DNA of 64,000 nt from Cyclaneusma minus (taxonomy: Eukaryota; Ascomycota; Leotiomycetes; Marthamycetales; Marthamycetaceae), in the NCBI GenBank assembly GCA_037179335.1, contig JAKZHN010000002.1, positions 1,488,001-1,552,000 on the forward strand, written 5' to 3'. The notes below the pieces were generated by a model, which was not told the DNA's origin, searched no databases, and saw nothing but the letters and a program-made list of their open reading frames with translations. This document shows, piece after piece, positions 1 through 12,292 of the stretch. A program made the position numbers and the translations under genes. Position 1 is the stretch's first letter; every line of letters begins with the position of its first letter.

Positions 1-3000
1 AACCGATGCTGCCTTTGCGCGGGGTGCGTCGCGAAGATGTCGTTTCCGGGTAGATCGAATTACCAGCTGTCTCACGCAACACTTGGTTTTCGGTCTTGAA
101 GGACTTGAGAGAGTCCATGGGTTCTGTGGGATAACAGCTGCTGCCTTTGCGCGGGAGGAAGTTGCGTTTGTTGCGAGGCTTGCTGGCAGATGCGGGCGTA
201 GCGTCGGTGAAGGGGAGTTCGATCTCGTAGGTTGTGCCTTTGCCGAGGTCGCTGGAGATGCGGATTTGGCCGTTGGCGTCGGTGATGTAGTGAACCACGC
301 TGGAAAGGCTAAAGTTGCTCTCTGCGGGGTCTTCGTCGAGTGCTTCTTCGAGGTCTCGGAAGACGTCCTATAGAATGGTGAGTTGGTGTGTTGCGGGTGA
401 TGGAAGGGACTAGAGGTGAAAACCTACATCGAGTTCATCTTCTGTCATGCCTGCGCCGTAGTCTTGGATTGAGATGCTGATCATGGTGGTTTCTTCTTGA
501 GTGAGAACGGCAGTAATCTCGACTCTTGCGTTTATTGAGCTCTCGAATGCGTTTTTGGTGAAGTAGACTAGTAGTTGTTTGAAGCGTTCGCCGTCCCCTT
601 TCACCATGCTTGGAAGCTTCTGCACTGGAATCAAGACTGATAACCCCAAGTCTTTCATTCTCGCATCCGCCTGAAGCTCTTTCAACGTTTTTGATGCTGC
701 ACAGTATTAATCGATGTTGAGGTAATCTCCTATTATGCGAGATAACTTACTCGTACTACCCAAGTTGAAAGTCTTCTCTACAATTTCCGCAGGCTCAGCA
801 GGTTCTGGAGCAGGCAGCAAGCTATCGTCAGCTTCTGCAAGCTTCGCGAGGTTGTCTACCAGGTGCATAAGAGCCGTGGATGATTCCTCGGCTTTCAATA
901 GTTGTTCGCGTGTCTTGTCATCATTGTTGTATAACAGTGCAGCCTCCAAGTATTCGTCGAGGACGCTGAGACTAGGTTGGACTTTTGAAGACGCATCTTT
1001 GATGAGCGACAGTCGATGATTGCCAACGGAGCCACCCTGTGGCCATATGTCGATGAACCGGTCGTACATTACCCCAAGAATAGTTGCGGTATCGATCTGA
1101 TCTTCGGTCCACTCTCTGCTAGTCCCGAAAATAGTCTCAGTCCAACGCTTGAAGCTCGTTCGCGGGTCGAGGTATTCATTTCCCGCTTTGTATACCTTGT
1201 TGTTTGGATTACCGGCCCAAGCGACTTGCTTCGTTTGAGCTTTTCGGAAGAAGACAACAAAGCCATGACCCTCTCCAACATTCAGGGGAACAAATAGAAA
1301 GCCGGCAATAGTGTTGAGACCACCGGGGTGGCTTAATCCGGGGAAGTCTGCCTTGATGTTGTGTGTGGAGCGGACTGTCGTGTATCCGCATGATTGCAAA
1401 TAGAACATGATTGCTAGGGCCTCTCCAGAAGGATCTAGCTTTCCGATTGCTCTGTTCTGATCCCCGGCACAGACCAGAGCATAGTCCGCATCCACCTCTT
1501 TGAGCAAATCCGCGGCCGAGACATCGCTGAATGATCCAGCAGCAACTCTAGGTATTGCGGCGGGTGCTCGGCGAGCTGCAATTTGCTCTTTCATAAGGAT
1601 TCGCTGGATGTGAACGGCAGCGGAATCACCCTGGGCGAAGAAAGACAAGTTAGCATATCAAATAAGGACCATGGAGTGCAGGTACAGGCTGTTTATGCGG
1701 ACACTTACAATGTTTCTGACGATCTCTCGTATTGGCATTGAGACTTTGACACCGTTCGCGCCGTATCCGTGACAGGCAATCAACCCCCAGAGATCGTCAT
1801 TGATGACGATAGATATGGACATAGTAGACTTGACTCCCATGTTCGCAAGGTATTTGTTGTGTATAGGGCTCATCGCACGCAAATAAGAGTGCGTAAGGTC
1901 TAAGGGCTTCGCAAATTCCGCTTCATTTCTGCATACCTAGAGCCAAAGTTAGGAGTTCGTTCTGATACGGGTAGCTGGCTCTGGAATCATTCTCACTAAT
2001 CTGGCTGTGACTGCGTCTCGGTTCATCAAAAGACGAATGCGGTTTATTTTGTACAGATCTCGAGCTTGCTTGGGAATATCAGAAGCTGGGTAATGCAGAC
2101 CTGCAGTCGAGTATCAGCAATATGTTTCCATGCCAGGTCGTGGCTTGCTTACCAAGAAAGGTATCTTTGCTCGCTTTTGGGTTGAGCAGTTCTGCATCCA
2201 CGCAACCATTCTTCATAGCATCAAAGCGATAAAACATGAGTCGGTGCCATCCCGTCAGTTCGGCTACAAGTCCAAGAGTGACATCGAGTATTCTCTGGAT
2301 TGTATCGCAGCTAGAAAGCTGCTTTTCGGCTTGATTCATTGCGTTGAACAGGTCCAAAGACGTAAATCCCTTGTTTGCTCTCTGCCGTACAATCTGCAGT
2401 ACTGGCAGGGGTTTGCTGACACTCGTTGTGCTCTTTGCCCACTCCTCGGGGGTCGGATCGCTTTCCATAGTATGATCAGGGACTAATGGTGCCGCTCTCG
2501 CTGCGTCGATGTCGCGCAGGTAAGCCGCATCGGCATATTCCTCAAACTCGCAAATTACCAAACGCTCGTGGGACGGAGACAAGTGCATAGCGCACCAAAG
2601 ACGTATCTCAGGCTCATATGGGAAGGCCAGAGTCATTCGGAAGACATCGAGGCGAGTTTCCTTCTTATTTGCCTCAACATCGTCCAGTGTGAACTGGACG
2701 CGGGCAATAAACTCATCCCGAAAATCTTCTGTCAGAACATCGAGAAAGGATTTGACAGTGAAAAGTTGCTCTGGGCCGTATCCTACAACGTTTCGTGTAT
2801 TTTCACTCGCAATGCATACTTCGAGGTTCCCAAATTGGTCATATTTCAGACCCAGCAGGGCTCCGAAGGTTTGGACTGCGCCGGGCGTATGAATTGGCTC
2901 GTCTTCACAGCGACGATATAGAATCTTGTCTGGATTCGGCCCTCCCATAAGTACTCCAGGAGGGGTATTCCTCGACGAAGCAGAGTAATATGATCTTTGA

Positions 3001-3361
3001 GTCACACTTCGCCACTCCTCACCGGCGTCGCTCGCCGTCGCAGAAGCATTTCGATTTAAGCCATTACGAGAGGAGGAGCGGTGCGGGAATCGGGGTCGTG
3101 GATTGCCATTGACGGATTTCTAATATTCGGGGTTCAGTTATTTTGCCCTTCTTGAGCTACGGCGATCATTCTACTTACTGCGACATCGAAAGACGGTGTC
3201 TTGGTACCAGGTCGTGGGAGTACTGGGAGTACTCGTTCGTTTGGAGGAGCTGGGAAGAGTCCGTAGGTAGCAGCTGCTGAAGTTCGCGACTCTATTTCGT
3301 CGCCGGGTAATCGCGACTTGCTCTTGTGACGTAATAGCTGTCTCGTCGTGGAGGTACTCAT
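1..3361 (-). CDS. Fungal phytochrome (PAS-GAF-PHY-HATPase), degenerate kinase, 3' end outside window
   Basis: Red/far-red photoreceptor of the fungal phytochrome family, read from seven exons: 3361-3179, 3119-2153, 2100-1997, 1936-1709, 1630-751, 696-428 and 367 to beyond base 1. All junctions are GT-AG and keep frame. In order: a 100-residue N-terminal extension; the PAS region with the biliverdin-attachment Cys at about residue 132 (RRCEDEPIHTPGAVQ); the GAF domain with PASDIP at about 388-393; the PHY domain with the tongue motif PRTSF at about 650-654; then the transmitter region. The N-box Asn (TKNAFE) and G1 box (DYGAGM) remain. The H-box reads DASSKVQPSL, with Ser (about 709) where the phospho-acceptor His is expected, and the G2 glycine box reads NFSLSS. 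A response-regulator domain, usual in this family, would lie off the left edge. Light sensing looks intact; autophosphorylation looks lost. Start chosen as the ATG opening exon 1. Confidence 0.9.
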
Positions 3362-4627
3362 CGTAGAGCGACTGGCGGTCACGGAACAGGATTGTATGGA
3401 AAGGATGGTAAATATCCGAGAAGAGATCTGGAGCAGTAGAAGAGAGCAGCAGACAGATGACAGCTCCAAAGATAAGTTGCGCCACCAAAGTTGACCCAAT
3501 CCGATGCTTCAAACGCATTCATCAATCTCGAATCGGGGCGTGCTCGGCCGAGAGCTGTGGTGGCAGACCTCCAGCAGAGTTTGGTGCATGAACGACTGGA
3601 CGAAAGGCATGACGAGCCAGTACTATCTTGCTTTGGGTAGAAAACAACACTTGGAAAGTCGTCCAAAATATTGAAATAATCGAAAATAGTCATCGCTGAA
3701 AACCAGACGTTTGGACCCAGGAATTCGGTCGCTCATGGCTGACAGCGGGTGATAGGAGGGTAATACGACACGAGTAGTAGCTTGCGACTGGAGCGTATTG
3801 AGAGAATTACGGAAAGCTGTCCTACGTCATCGACCAACAGAGCATAGGACGAAGTTACAGAGTCGTATTGGATAAAAATAGGAGGAGTACTTGCGATTCT
3901 GCATAAAGGCCCTTGGTAGTCTCGCGCCTCGGAGGACGCCTGGTCCACGGAGCTAAATAGGTGCTTCTCGCACGTGCCACGCACGGGACTTTGCCTCATC
4001 TTTCGCTCCTGCGTAAAATTTCTCTTCTCGCACAACGAGTTACCTACCAGAAGCCCGGCTTCGCACTGCGACAGAAAACAACCTGCTCACTATTAAGCAA
4101 AGGGACTCCACTCGCGTCGTCTCTCTGTGCACATGAAGGCCCTCGAAATAAGTTTTGTAAAGTCTCCAAATTGTTACCCTCGGTGGTGGCTCACAATTAA
4201 AGTGCAGAGATTGAATGGCTGAGAAAGAATGGCCAAATGGTGCCCTTCCGAGGCCTCGAGGCGGCAGACTGATCACGTGCTCGGTCTTCGCTTTGTCGAT
4301 TGTCAAGAAACAATACGTTGACAGGGATTACATTGAGGAGGCTGGTAGTTTGGAGCTTTGTTTGGAGGTAGCTGCGAGAGCTTGGGCCTTGACAATATTG
4401 GCAGGGTGAATACGTTGAGGAGGCCGATGTCCTTATATCCCGAAAGATCACCAGAAATCACTCTCCACGGATTCGAAGCTCATTCAATATCTGGTTTTGT
4501 CAGCTATTCGCTCCTATCAACATACCCACACACGTCTAGAGGGTATCGAGTTTTTGACTTCCGCGCTCCAAAACATGCTGACCCAAACGCCTTCATGCAA
4601 CCGACCATTCCGCTTCAATCCCGCCTT
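3362..4627. other. Intergenic: phytochrome upstream region and receptor 3' flank
   Basis: No supportable gene. It lies upstream of the minus-strand phytochrome and downstream of the minus-strand receptor gene. It contains CACGTG cores near 3970 and 4272, which may bind bHLH or bZIP factors; this is only a motif match. Open frames here are short and show no family resemblance. Confidence 0.5.
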
Positions 4628-6071
4628 TCAAATGTATTCTGGAAGTCCTCCATAGTTTGGGTCTTCCCAGCTGCGCCTCCTATCCCCAGATGCCGTACTT
4701 TTCTTTCCCAAGCTCTCACTGCTCGCCATGTTCCTCATTTCATATTCCTCAACTTCACCCTTTTTCGCTTTGGACGTGTTCACATCCACCGTCGTACACG
4801 TCTGGATCCCAAAGTGCACCACCTCTCCAGCATGTCTGATTTCCCACTCACACAACTCTTCCTGGCTGTCTGCCCTATTCGCACCGCCTTCAATGTGTGT
4901 AGTGGTTCCCCATTTCCCTCTGCCTCGAGCAAGTGCACCCAAGTTCAAGCCAGCAAAAGTGTCGAGACCGATGTTTTCGTCGGGTTGTTCGGCGGAGAAG
5001 ACGATTTCTCGTCGTGTTATGGAATACAAAAGAACGTCGAGGAAGCCGTTGGACGCGATCATGGCTCCAGCCATGCAGAAAGCTCCCAGAGAGACTTGGC
5101 GACCGGTCATTGTGACCAGACGACATGAGGCGATAGGACTGGTGCAGATGGTGTAAATGGCGGGATAAATGAGCATGATTGGCGAAATAGCTGTTGGTTT
5201 GGGTTTGTTGTTCTGGGGCGGTAGTGTCCCTTTTCGAGAGAGATGCATATGAAATGATGAACGGCCTTCCTCGGCCGAGGTCGCAGATGAAGTTGGGTAC
5301 AAAGCGCCATCGCAGGAAGGAGGTAGTTTGATGACGTCGGGATCGGGAATGGTAGCGGCGCGGTAGCGAACGGTAACAAAGATCGATGTGTAGATGAGAA
5401 TAGTTCCAAACATGGCGATATATATCCAGAAGTAATGAAGCCATATACGGCTTGCCTCAAAGGCGTCATTGATCCAGCACTGGTACACCGAAGCCGTGCG
5501 TTAGCATTCCATCGTGGGTCTTGTCTGCGAAGAATATGATGATCGGATAGAGACTCACCCATGCCTCTGCTCGAACGTATAGTTCGTGAGGGTGTAACAA
5601 AGGTCCAATCAAAGCCATCGAGTACACGAACGTCCACAGCCCAGCAATGATGCAGTATAGTGTTGTATTCGATACTTTCTGTTCTTTGACAACGGCAAAC
5701 CATGTGTGAACTGCAACGGCAAAAATGAACACACTGCTCGCCAGATCGCCAATGGAAACGAACCAGCCCTGAGTCCAACATAGCCGCGTCCCAACGAATA
5801 TGCCATTACGCTGTAGGGATGAAATATTCAGGGTGAAAGCGAGAGCTTGTTGAATGTCGGCAAGTAAAAGATTGTATATCAGTATGAAGACTTGATTCGT
5901 GGGTTGTGTGTTGCCCTTGAGTCGCCAGGACACGATCCGGTATGTCAAGTAGGCGATGAGAGAGATTGTAGATATGAATGACAGACTGCCGCATACAGCG
6001 ACGGCGATTAGGCCTTTTGAAAGAACGGGAGGTAGTGGTGTTAAGGTGTCGGAATACTCGTCAAGTGCCAT
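4628..6071 (-). CDS. Seven-transmembrane Git3/Gpr1-like G-protein-coupled receptor
   Basis: Predicted plasma-membrane receptor of the fungal Git3 (glucose/cAMP-receptor-like) class, which signals to heterotrimeric G proteins. Two exons, 6071-5559 and 5479-4628, with a 79-nt intron (GTGAGT...CCAG) joining ...EAW to CWINDAF; about 454 residues. Seven hydrophobic segments are visible. TM1 begins GLIAVAVCGSLSF, TM2 QVFILIYNLLLAD, TM3 covers ASSVFIFAVAVHTWFAVV and TM4 LYCIIAGLWTFVYSMALIG, all in exon 1. TM5 begins WLHYFWIYIAMFG, TM6 is around SPIMLIYPAIYTI and TM7 around LGAFCMAGAMIASNG, in exon 2. A roughly 60-residue loop between TM5 and TM6 and a roughly 115-residue charged cytoplasmic tail fit the family. 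The start is the first ATG of the frame, in a good context (AGAGCCATGG); the frame is open further upstream but without an ATG. The ligand cannot be told from sequence. Confidence 0.82.
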
Positions 6072-9000
6072 GGCTCTGGCCTCAACTTGACGCTCATCTA
6101 GTTTATCATTAGGCGAAAAAGATCGGGCGATACAAGCGTCCAAGAAGGGAAGGGAGCCTCTTGTATATCAATGCTACTGAAGCTCCAAGCTCATGGTGCT
6201 TGTGAGCATCCTTCTTGAGGCTATGGTGCAACATGTAAAATTGGTCCTTGATCGTTGCCGTAGTGGGGACGGAAACCATGAATAGTGACTTGGCAATTGG
6301 CATCGACTCGCATACCGGTGAGCTATGTGGTGAATATGCGGATTGCCTATCTAGGCTTCCGCTGCACCGTGAGAGCTGAAACATTTCTTGGCGGCATGCG
6401 GCTCAAGGACATGGGTCTTTCAAAGCGGCATACGCCCCAGATATGGGTTCTCTTGTGAAGTTTCTGGGAACATTGGTAGCAAACAGAATAGAGCTGTAAT
6501 CAGACAAGGAGAAGCTCTCTCCAGATAGCGTAAGCAGAGAACGAGAAGCTCTCTCCAGAAAATCTAACATGGGAAATGAAAGTCGTGATCTCAAGTCCCA
6601 ACATATGGCACTGCTTTCCCTCAGGCAGCAGTGAACGGAAAAGATGGGAATTCAATTTCAGATGTATGTTGAGGGCCAAGAGTGGCGAAGGCGTCGTAAG
6701 AAATTAGCCTAGCCAAGGCGGAGACGACATACCCGAGGTTCCGAGCCCTCAGCCAAGGCATTTCAATATTCATTCTCCTTAGTTGTCGTAGAATTGAAAC
6801 TCAGACAGCTATTTCTGCCGCGAGATGGAGTAGATGGAGTGAGAAGAACTACATGTACTGAGGTGTCGATAGCGTTAAGATATGCAAAGCCTTCGTGCAT
6901 GTGGGATCCAGGGATGACATGCGAGTCGTGCTTACAGGGATTGAGCTGCGGCTTAACGGGGAACCATCCTAGTGACAGATCATGGAAATCTTGTTTCTCA
7001 CACGTGCATGACCTTGAGTATGTCGCGGGGCCCCGGGTCAAAGAGTAGATGTCGACATGGATATGTACTGTACATCAATGTACCACTACTCGTGTGTTCC
7101 TCGCCCTCGGCTTTCTGTGATTAAGAGCGAGCCCGTAGTCAAGGGACAAGGCGTTGGACTCCCGGGCTTAACCCTAGCCTTAGCGCTTAGCTGCAGCTCC
7201 CTTAAGGAGCTGCCCTGATACACAATAGAACACTATCGCTTTCTATATGTCTCACATTGCGTGCTTGATACATGTACAAAGTGAAGACAGACCTGGAGAG
7301 TCTGGGAGCTATATCAGCGCAGGAAAGCGATATAAATTCCAGACGCCACACTCACCGGGTATTCATTGAGAATGAATCAAAAATAGTCATGCTATGGTAC
7401 TCCCGTCGCGAGTAATGTTTGGAGTAAATAGAGTTTGGCTGCTATCGGACAATCACAGTCCATATATCACCACGAGCGTGCCAAGTCGACTCGGAGATAA
7501 GTGGCCCGGGACAGGAGCTGTCCGAAAGCATGTTTTTTCACACGCTTCAACAGTTGGAGGGGGATGGTCGGTTTTACAGTCGTCAATGTACAATTGAAGA
7601 GAAAAAGCGCTGGTCCCCTTTGCGAAGCGGTTTGTGGTGAAATTTTCATGTTATCGGTGGGGAAAGTTAGCCGCGCGTTTGCCAGTCCAAAATAGAAATC
7701 CTTGGCTTCCTCTCCAGCCTCTGCCAAGCCAGCATCCTTGTCTCGCCAAGCACTGAACTGTGGCTGGTGATGCATAACGACAAGCCGAAACAAGAACAGG
7801 GATATCCTTATACTGCCACGTGGAAAGGAAGTATATATACTATTAGTCATGAAAAAACTTTGAATTCGTCGATAACCCAGAATTCAGACCGGTTGTTAAT
7901 GTCAAGTAAAGTTTCGATCATGGCCTCGACTCTTAGTCCATATCGAAGCTTAAAAGTCAAGGGGGGCGATATCCACAGAGTCCAGAATATTCTCCCTTAA
8001 CAATAATAATAACAAAGAAGTTTTGTTTTTCAAGTCATACGGTGTCCTATCCAGATATCGAGGTCTGGGACAATCCCCTTTCGCTTAATCCCATATCCTG
8101 GTAATGCTTATAAGGAATAATAACACACGTTATACATGGACGTGTTAATCCCCCAGATTATTAAGTAAAATCTTATTCCACTAATCTCCATATTTACACT
8201 GCATAATAATCAGGCCATCGAAACATCGAAAAATATCGCCCTGGAGACTCTATCCGGAACATCCGTTACACATCCATAAAAAAGCGAGGCGGGAGCACAG
8301 GCTGTCTATTTCGAAGTGAAGCTGTGTCGGGGTACATGCCTCGCCGGCCTTTTTCATGCTGATGGTTTTTGGTCTTTTATAAATCAATGGTAGTCCTATA
8401 TAACAAATTTATGGAATATATCGTGAGATTTTTAGCAGATAATAATACTGTGGTGTTCCGTCACTCGATATTATGAATTTCAAAAAGTTCTCCATAAACA
8501 CTATAACGAATTGCCATATAATATTTCCTCGACACGTGCAAATTCTAGACTTAAATTCAACAAATGCAGGAACCCAAACTTTCCTGCCTGAGAATTAAGA
8601 GTTGAGCCAAGTGAGCCAAGTCTGACATCCCTTTTCACCATATCAGCTGCACTATTGCACTGGCTTTGAGTTTTTAAAATCCCTCCAAGGACCGAGAGAA
8701 TGCTTAAACAGTCTCCTTATTGTCGATATTTCAAGATACCAAGCCTGATATGTTAATAGAGCCGGCTCGGCATCCGGAAATACTTTCTGAATGATTAACA
8801 AAACCATTGACATTCTTTCCTGGAATCCAAATCTAGTCCCCGACTACTTAAATCAAAACCCCGGCCTCAGCTATCAATCTTGGTCTCAATGTTCGTTTTT
8901 GACTTTTATTCACAAGAACGTCAGAGCGTCTTCTTCAACGAGAATCTGCTGGCGACTTGGCTATCGAAGCTTTAGGATAAGCAATCTGTAGGCTGTTGAA

Positions 9001-10220
9001 GGGTGCATAGGGCTGCAGACTTGGACTGGGTCCCGGCCTGTGACGAGCTTAGCATAGTTACCCAGACTACTAAAGGGGCAACGAATGTTTTCTTCCTCTC
9101 TGTAGTGTTCGACCAAAGGGAAATCAAACAGCTTCATTATGGCTCTGCTGAAATATTATAACATACTCGGTCCAGCAACGAACGATACACTTCAGAATCT
9201 CCCAAAAATCCCAAACCTTAAGTTATCTTCAAAAGCCAAACTTCCAGCCGAGAACAAGTGTGATGTGCTACAAGGGAGTCTGCCATAGAAGTGGCTCCAA
9301 CATGGCCCCTGAAGTCCAGAAGTCTAGAAGTCTGATCCTCACCCACTCGGCACGAAGCTTTCCGCCCAAACTCTAAAAGTTTTTCCTCTCCGCCGACCCG
9401 ATCCTGAAACTCTTCTTTTGCCAGCGTTTCTGCGCCGCGGCAGCAACCGCACGCTTACCATCTGCCCGAACTCTCTACCTTTTACCTTCCCTTTCCGGTC
9501 TTCGGGCTTTTTCTCTCCGGCGAAAACTACTTGGTAGGATGTGGCGTGCTGTGTGCTGCGCTGTGTGCTAGGATATCTACCGAGGACCGAGGGTGTTGAC
9601 ATGGTGGTGTGATGGATGGGATTGACAGGGAAGAATTGAGCGAGAGTGATGTAGTCGGTTCCATGAAGCTGCGAGTATTTTCGAGGTAGGTACTTAAGAA
9701 TGTCGAGCTGAGTGGGACCTGTGCCGAAACACGAAATGTATCTTTGGCGTCTAGGTGTTTGAAGTTTCAGTCTTTTTTTTTGCATGCATGCATTCGGCCG
9801 TTCTTCGCAAAAAAGGCTCGACTCTCGACTCTGAGCCTCTAGGTAAGGTTGAAGCTCCAAGGATGCCAGCGCCGGGTCATAAATGCGGTTTTATCAAGTC
9901 AAGTCTATTCCTCTCGAAGAGCACTCTTGACATGTCCAGGCAAGAGTCCTCGAAGTTTGCCAAGCTCTCGAGATAAACCCGCCCTGAGTAAAGGGTATTG
10001 TATGTACCAGATTGAGAATTTACAGTCTCTGAGCTTGCTAACTGTGCATATATAGCGATAGTATGACTGGCGTTGGATCTATGACTGGCGGGATCGAATA
10101 GGCAGAAAGCAGCGAGCGTGGTGAGCCTTTCCAGGCACGGAATGAGAATGGTCCAGCCTGAAAAAAGCCTCTGAGGCAATAAGATTCATGATTATCCAGA
10201 TATCTAGATACTTGTTTACC
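6072..10220. other. 4.1-kb gene-free stretch
   Basis: I see no gene I can support. It holds a 17-bp direct repeat (GAGAAGCTCTCTCCAGA at 6509 and 6543), a perfect 8-bp inverted repeat around CTTAA at 7193-7213 (GCAGCTCC/GGAGCTGC), and a moderately AT-rich part from about 7.8 to 8.9 kb that could be an old, lightly mutated repeat. The frames at 9339-9860 (minus) and 7467-7850 (minus) have no recognisable domain, and I do not call them. Confidence 0.5.
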
Positions 10221-12292
10221 CTATACAAGTGAAAAATATTTGGAGTTACGCCAATAGATATCCACACCGCAGATCAACCCTTCTCCCACAACACGGAACA
10301 CTTTTTTTCCACTCCGCATGTCCGGCCGTAGGATAAGCACATCCTGGCGGTGAAAGAGCCCATAACCAGGGAAGCAAACACGATCACCCTCTTGCGCGTT
10401 TGGGGGGCCAAGTCCAATATAGCCACGATCCGTGACTATTATGGGCACATCTCTTTCCACGCAATCTGCAAGAAAATCGAGACTTTCTTGTAGTCTTTTG
10501 AAAGCCACTTCTTCGGTGCTGTCCGACACAGTCTCCGTAAAATTCGCATGGGCATTTTCTACCCACGCAGAAATTGAGTCTCCCAACACCACCAAGTCGC
10601 GGAGACGGCGAAGCGCGTTCCTTCCCGTCCGAAGTTTTCTCTTGCCAAAAGCCTTGCCAAAGAAAGGGACTTCCTGTGGGACTTCCTGTCTCAGGAGCTC
10701 AGACAAGAGCCGTATGGGGGAAGAGTAGTTCCGGAGGCCCCGATCCACATCCATGCCGGGCTGAAATAGACTCAAAATCGCTGTAAGGATTCCCTTATTT
10801 CCCGGGGCCAAGACACGGTTATATTTGGACTGCATGTGGTCGTAGCGCGACCGACACTTTTCAAGGAAGGTTGTGTTACTGCAGGCGGACGGCGAAGAAA
10901 ACCGAGCTAATTGTGTGATACATCAAATGCTGATTGCCTTGATATCGAGGATGGTTGAATCTCGTGACGGCCATTGAGAAATGGGCGAGTATCTTGCCAA
11001 CCGCCAAGCGTGGATGCTCAATAGGGTCCGTACAGCATCTGCGTCTGTCCAACACCGAGCCAATCCTGGGCCCAAGATGGAATATTGGCATCGATTTCGA
11101 TAGTCTTGCGGCCCTTTCTGTATGAGCCCCTTGACCCGAGCACACTCAACATCCCAGCCTTGCAGATGACGGATCGAGTGAAGTCTGTCAGGAGGTCTTC
11201 AAGAGGCTGAATGTAATTTGGGGTGGGCAGAAGGATTCCCCCATCTGCACATATACCTAGTAGCGAGAATAGTTTGTCCCGAAGGTCCGTGGCTTCGAAC
11301 GAACGGCACAAGGACAAAGCGAGGAGTAGTTGAGAAGGTTCCCTGCGCTCCATTCCTCGTTCTGGATAGCGATATGAATTGTAAAGCCGGTTAATCGCCA
11401 TGATGAATGGGTTGGCCCTGAACAGTTCGCAGTTGGAGAACACCTCCCATCGAAGTTCCTCATTGCCACATCTCACTTTGACTGACGGTCCGGCAACGAT
11501 TTCTTGGACGATCCAAGCTCTTCTCCAATAGGCGCGACCTGTAAAATCATCGACCCCTGGTCCCAAATTGGCCGTATTCAACCTGCTGGAGTCCACAATG
11601 TTGAACACCTGCGAGCTGAGATTGCTTGATTCTCCAATGTAGCAGACAACTTCGTCTGCTTTCGCATAGATTTTGGTCATGAGCTGAACTTGACTTGCTC
11701 GCTCCTGTAGATCACCCTGATTGATACACACTGCATCTGCCCATACTCTTTTCGTTCCTCGAGCCACTAGTTGCCGCAATGCACGCTCGAGACTGACTGT
11801 AATTGTGACCAAAGTCTTGTTGAGAACAATTGTTTCTCTCATCGTCGAGTCTCCCCAGCAATAGGACAGCGCAGTGTAGGGAGGGAGTTGAAATAGACAG
11901 ACGGTCTCCAGCTGACAGTCGATGAGGCCCGTTGTTGCGTCCAGTGATAATAATAGAATTCTGATTTCCCACCCGTTGGGGCTGAAAGGCTCGTATACAT
12001 TGGACTCTTCCGCCGGGAGCGGCTCTGCGTTCTGTGACTGTCCGTCTTGACTTGGGTGATGTTGTTCGGAGACACCGGAGTTCACGGATTTGAGTCGTTT
12101 CTCGGCGTGGTCGAGCGTGTGGCTTGTCGTTGAATCAGGCTCAGAAGGACCGGCATCTGGCATCTCGATATCGTCCAAAGCTTTTCGCTTCAAGTGGTTC
12201 TCTCCCGAACATGAGTGCTGCTCGAGGCGATGGGCGGGAAGCAATTGGCCACAGGTTTGGCATCGCTTATCGGCTGATCGTGTAGTGACCAT
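10221..12292 (-). CDS. HET-domain (heterokaryon incompatibility) protein with N-terminal zinc-finger-like motif
   Basis: HET-domain proteins act in allorecognition and programmed cell death after fusion of unlike hyphae. Proposed exons are 12292-11034 and 10878-10221, about 638 residues. Residues about 10-27 carry a Cys-x2-Cys-x11-His-x-Cys motif (RCQTCGQLLPAHRLEQHSC), like a UBZ finger but with a short last spacing. A low-complexity linker follows. The HET domain spans about 120-270: PYTALSYCWGD, RVWADAVCINQGD, ERASQVQLMTKIYAKADEV and AYWRRAWIVQEI are hallmark blocks. The usual C-terminal stretch (TDRGYIGLGPPNAQEGDRVC) is in exon 2. The intron (donor GTACGG, acceptor CTGCAG, 154 nt) keeps frame and removes a TGA that otherwise ends exon 1 after ...MLYGPY. 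The donor is not ideal, so a decayed gene is an alternative. Stand-alone; no partner gene lies beside it. Confidence 0.8.

Noticed and set aside
7130..7220. Possible tRNA-like stretch
   Set aside because: A hairpin and a weak B-box-like string are present, but there is no cloverleaf with acceptor stem and anticodon arm.
9339..9860. 173-residue minus-strand frame with a basic end
   Set aside because: No domain, no supporting splice or promoter context; composition alone is not enough.
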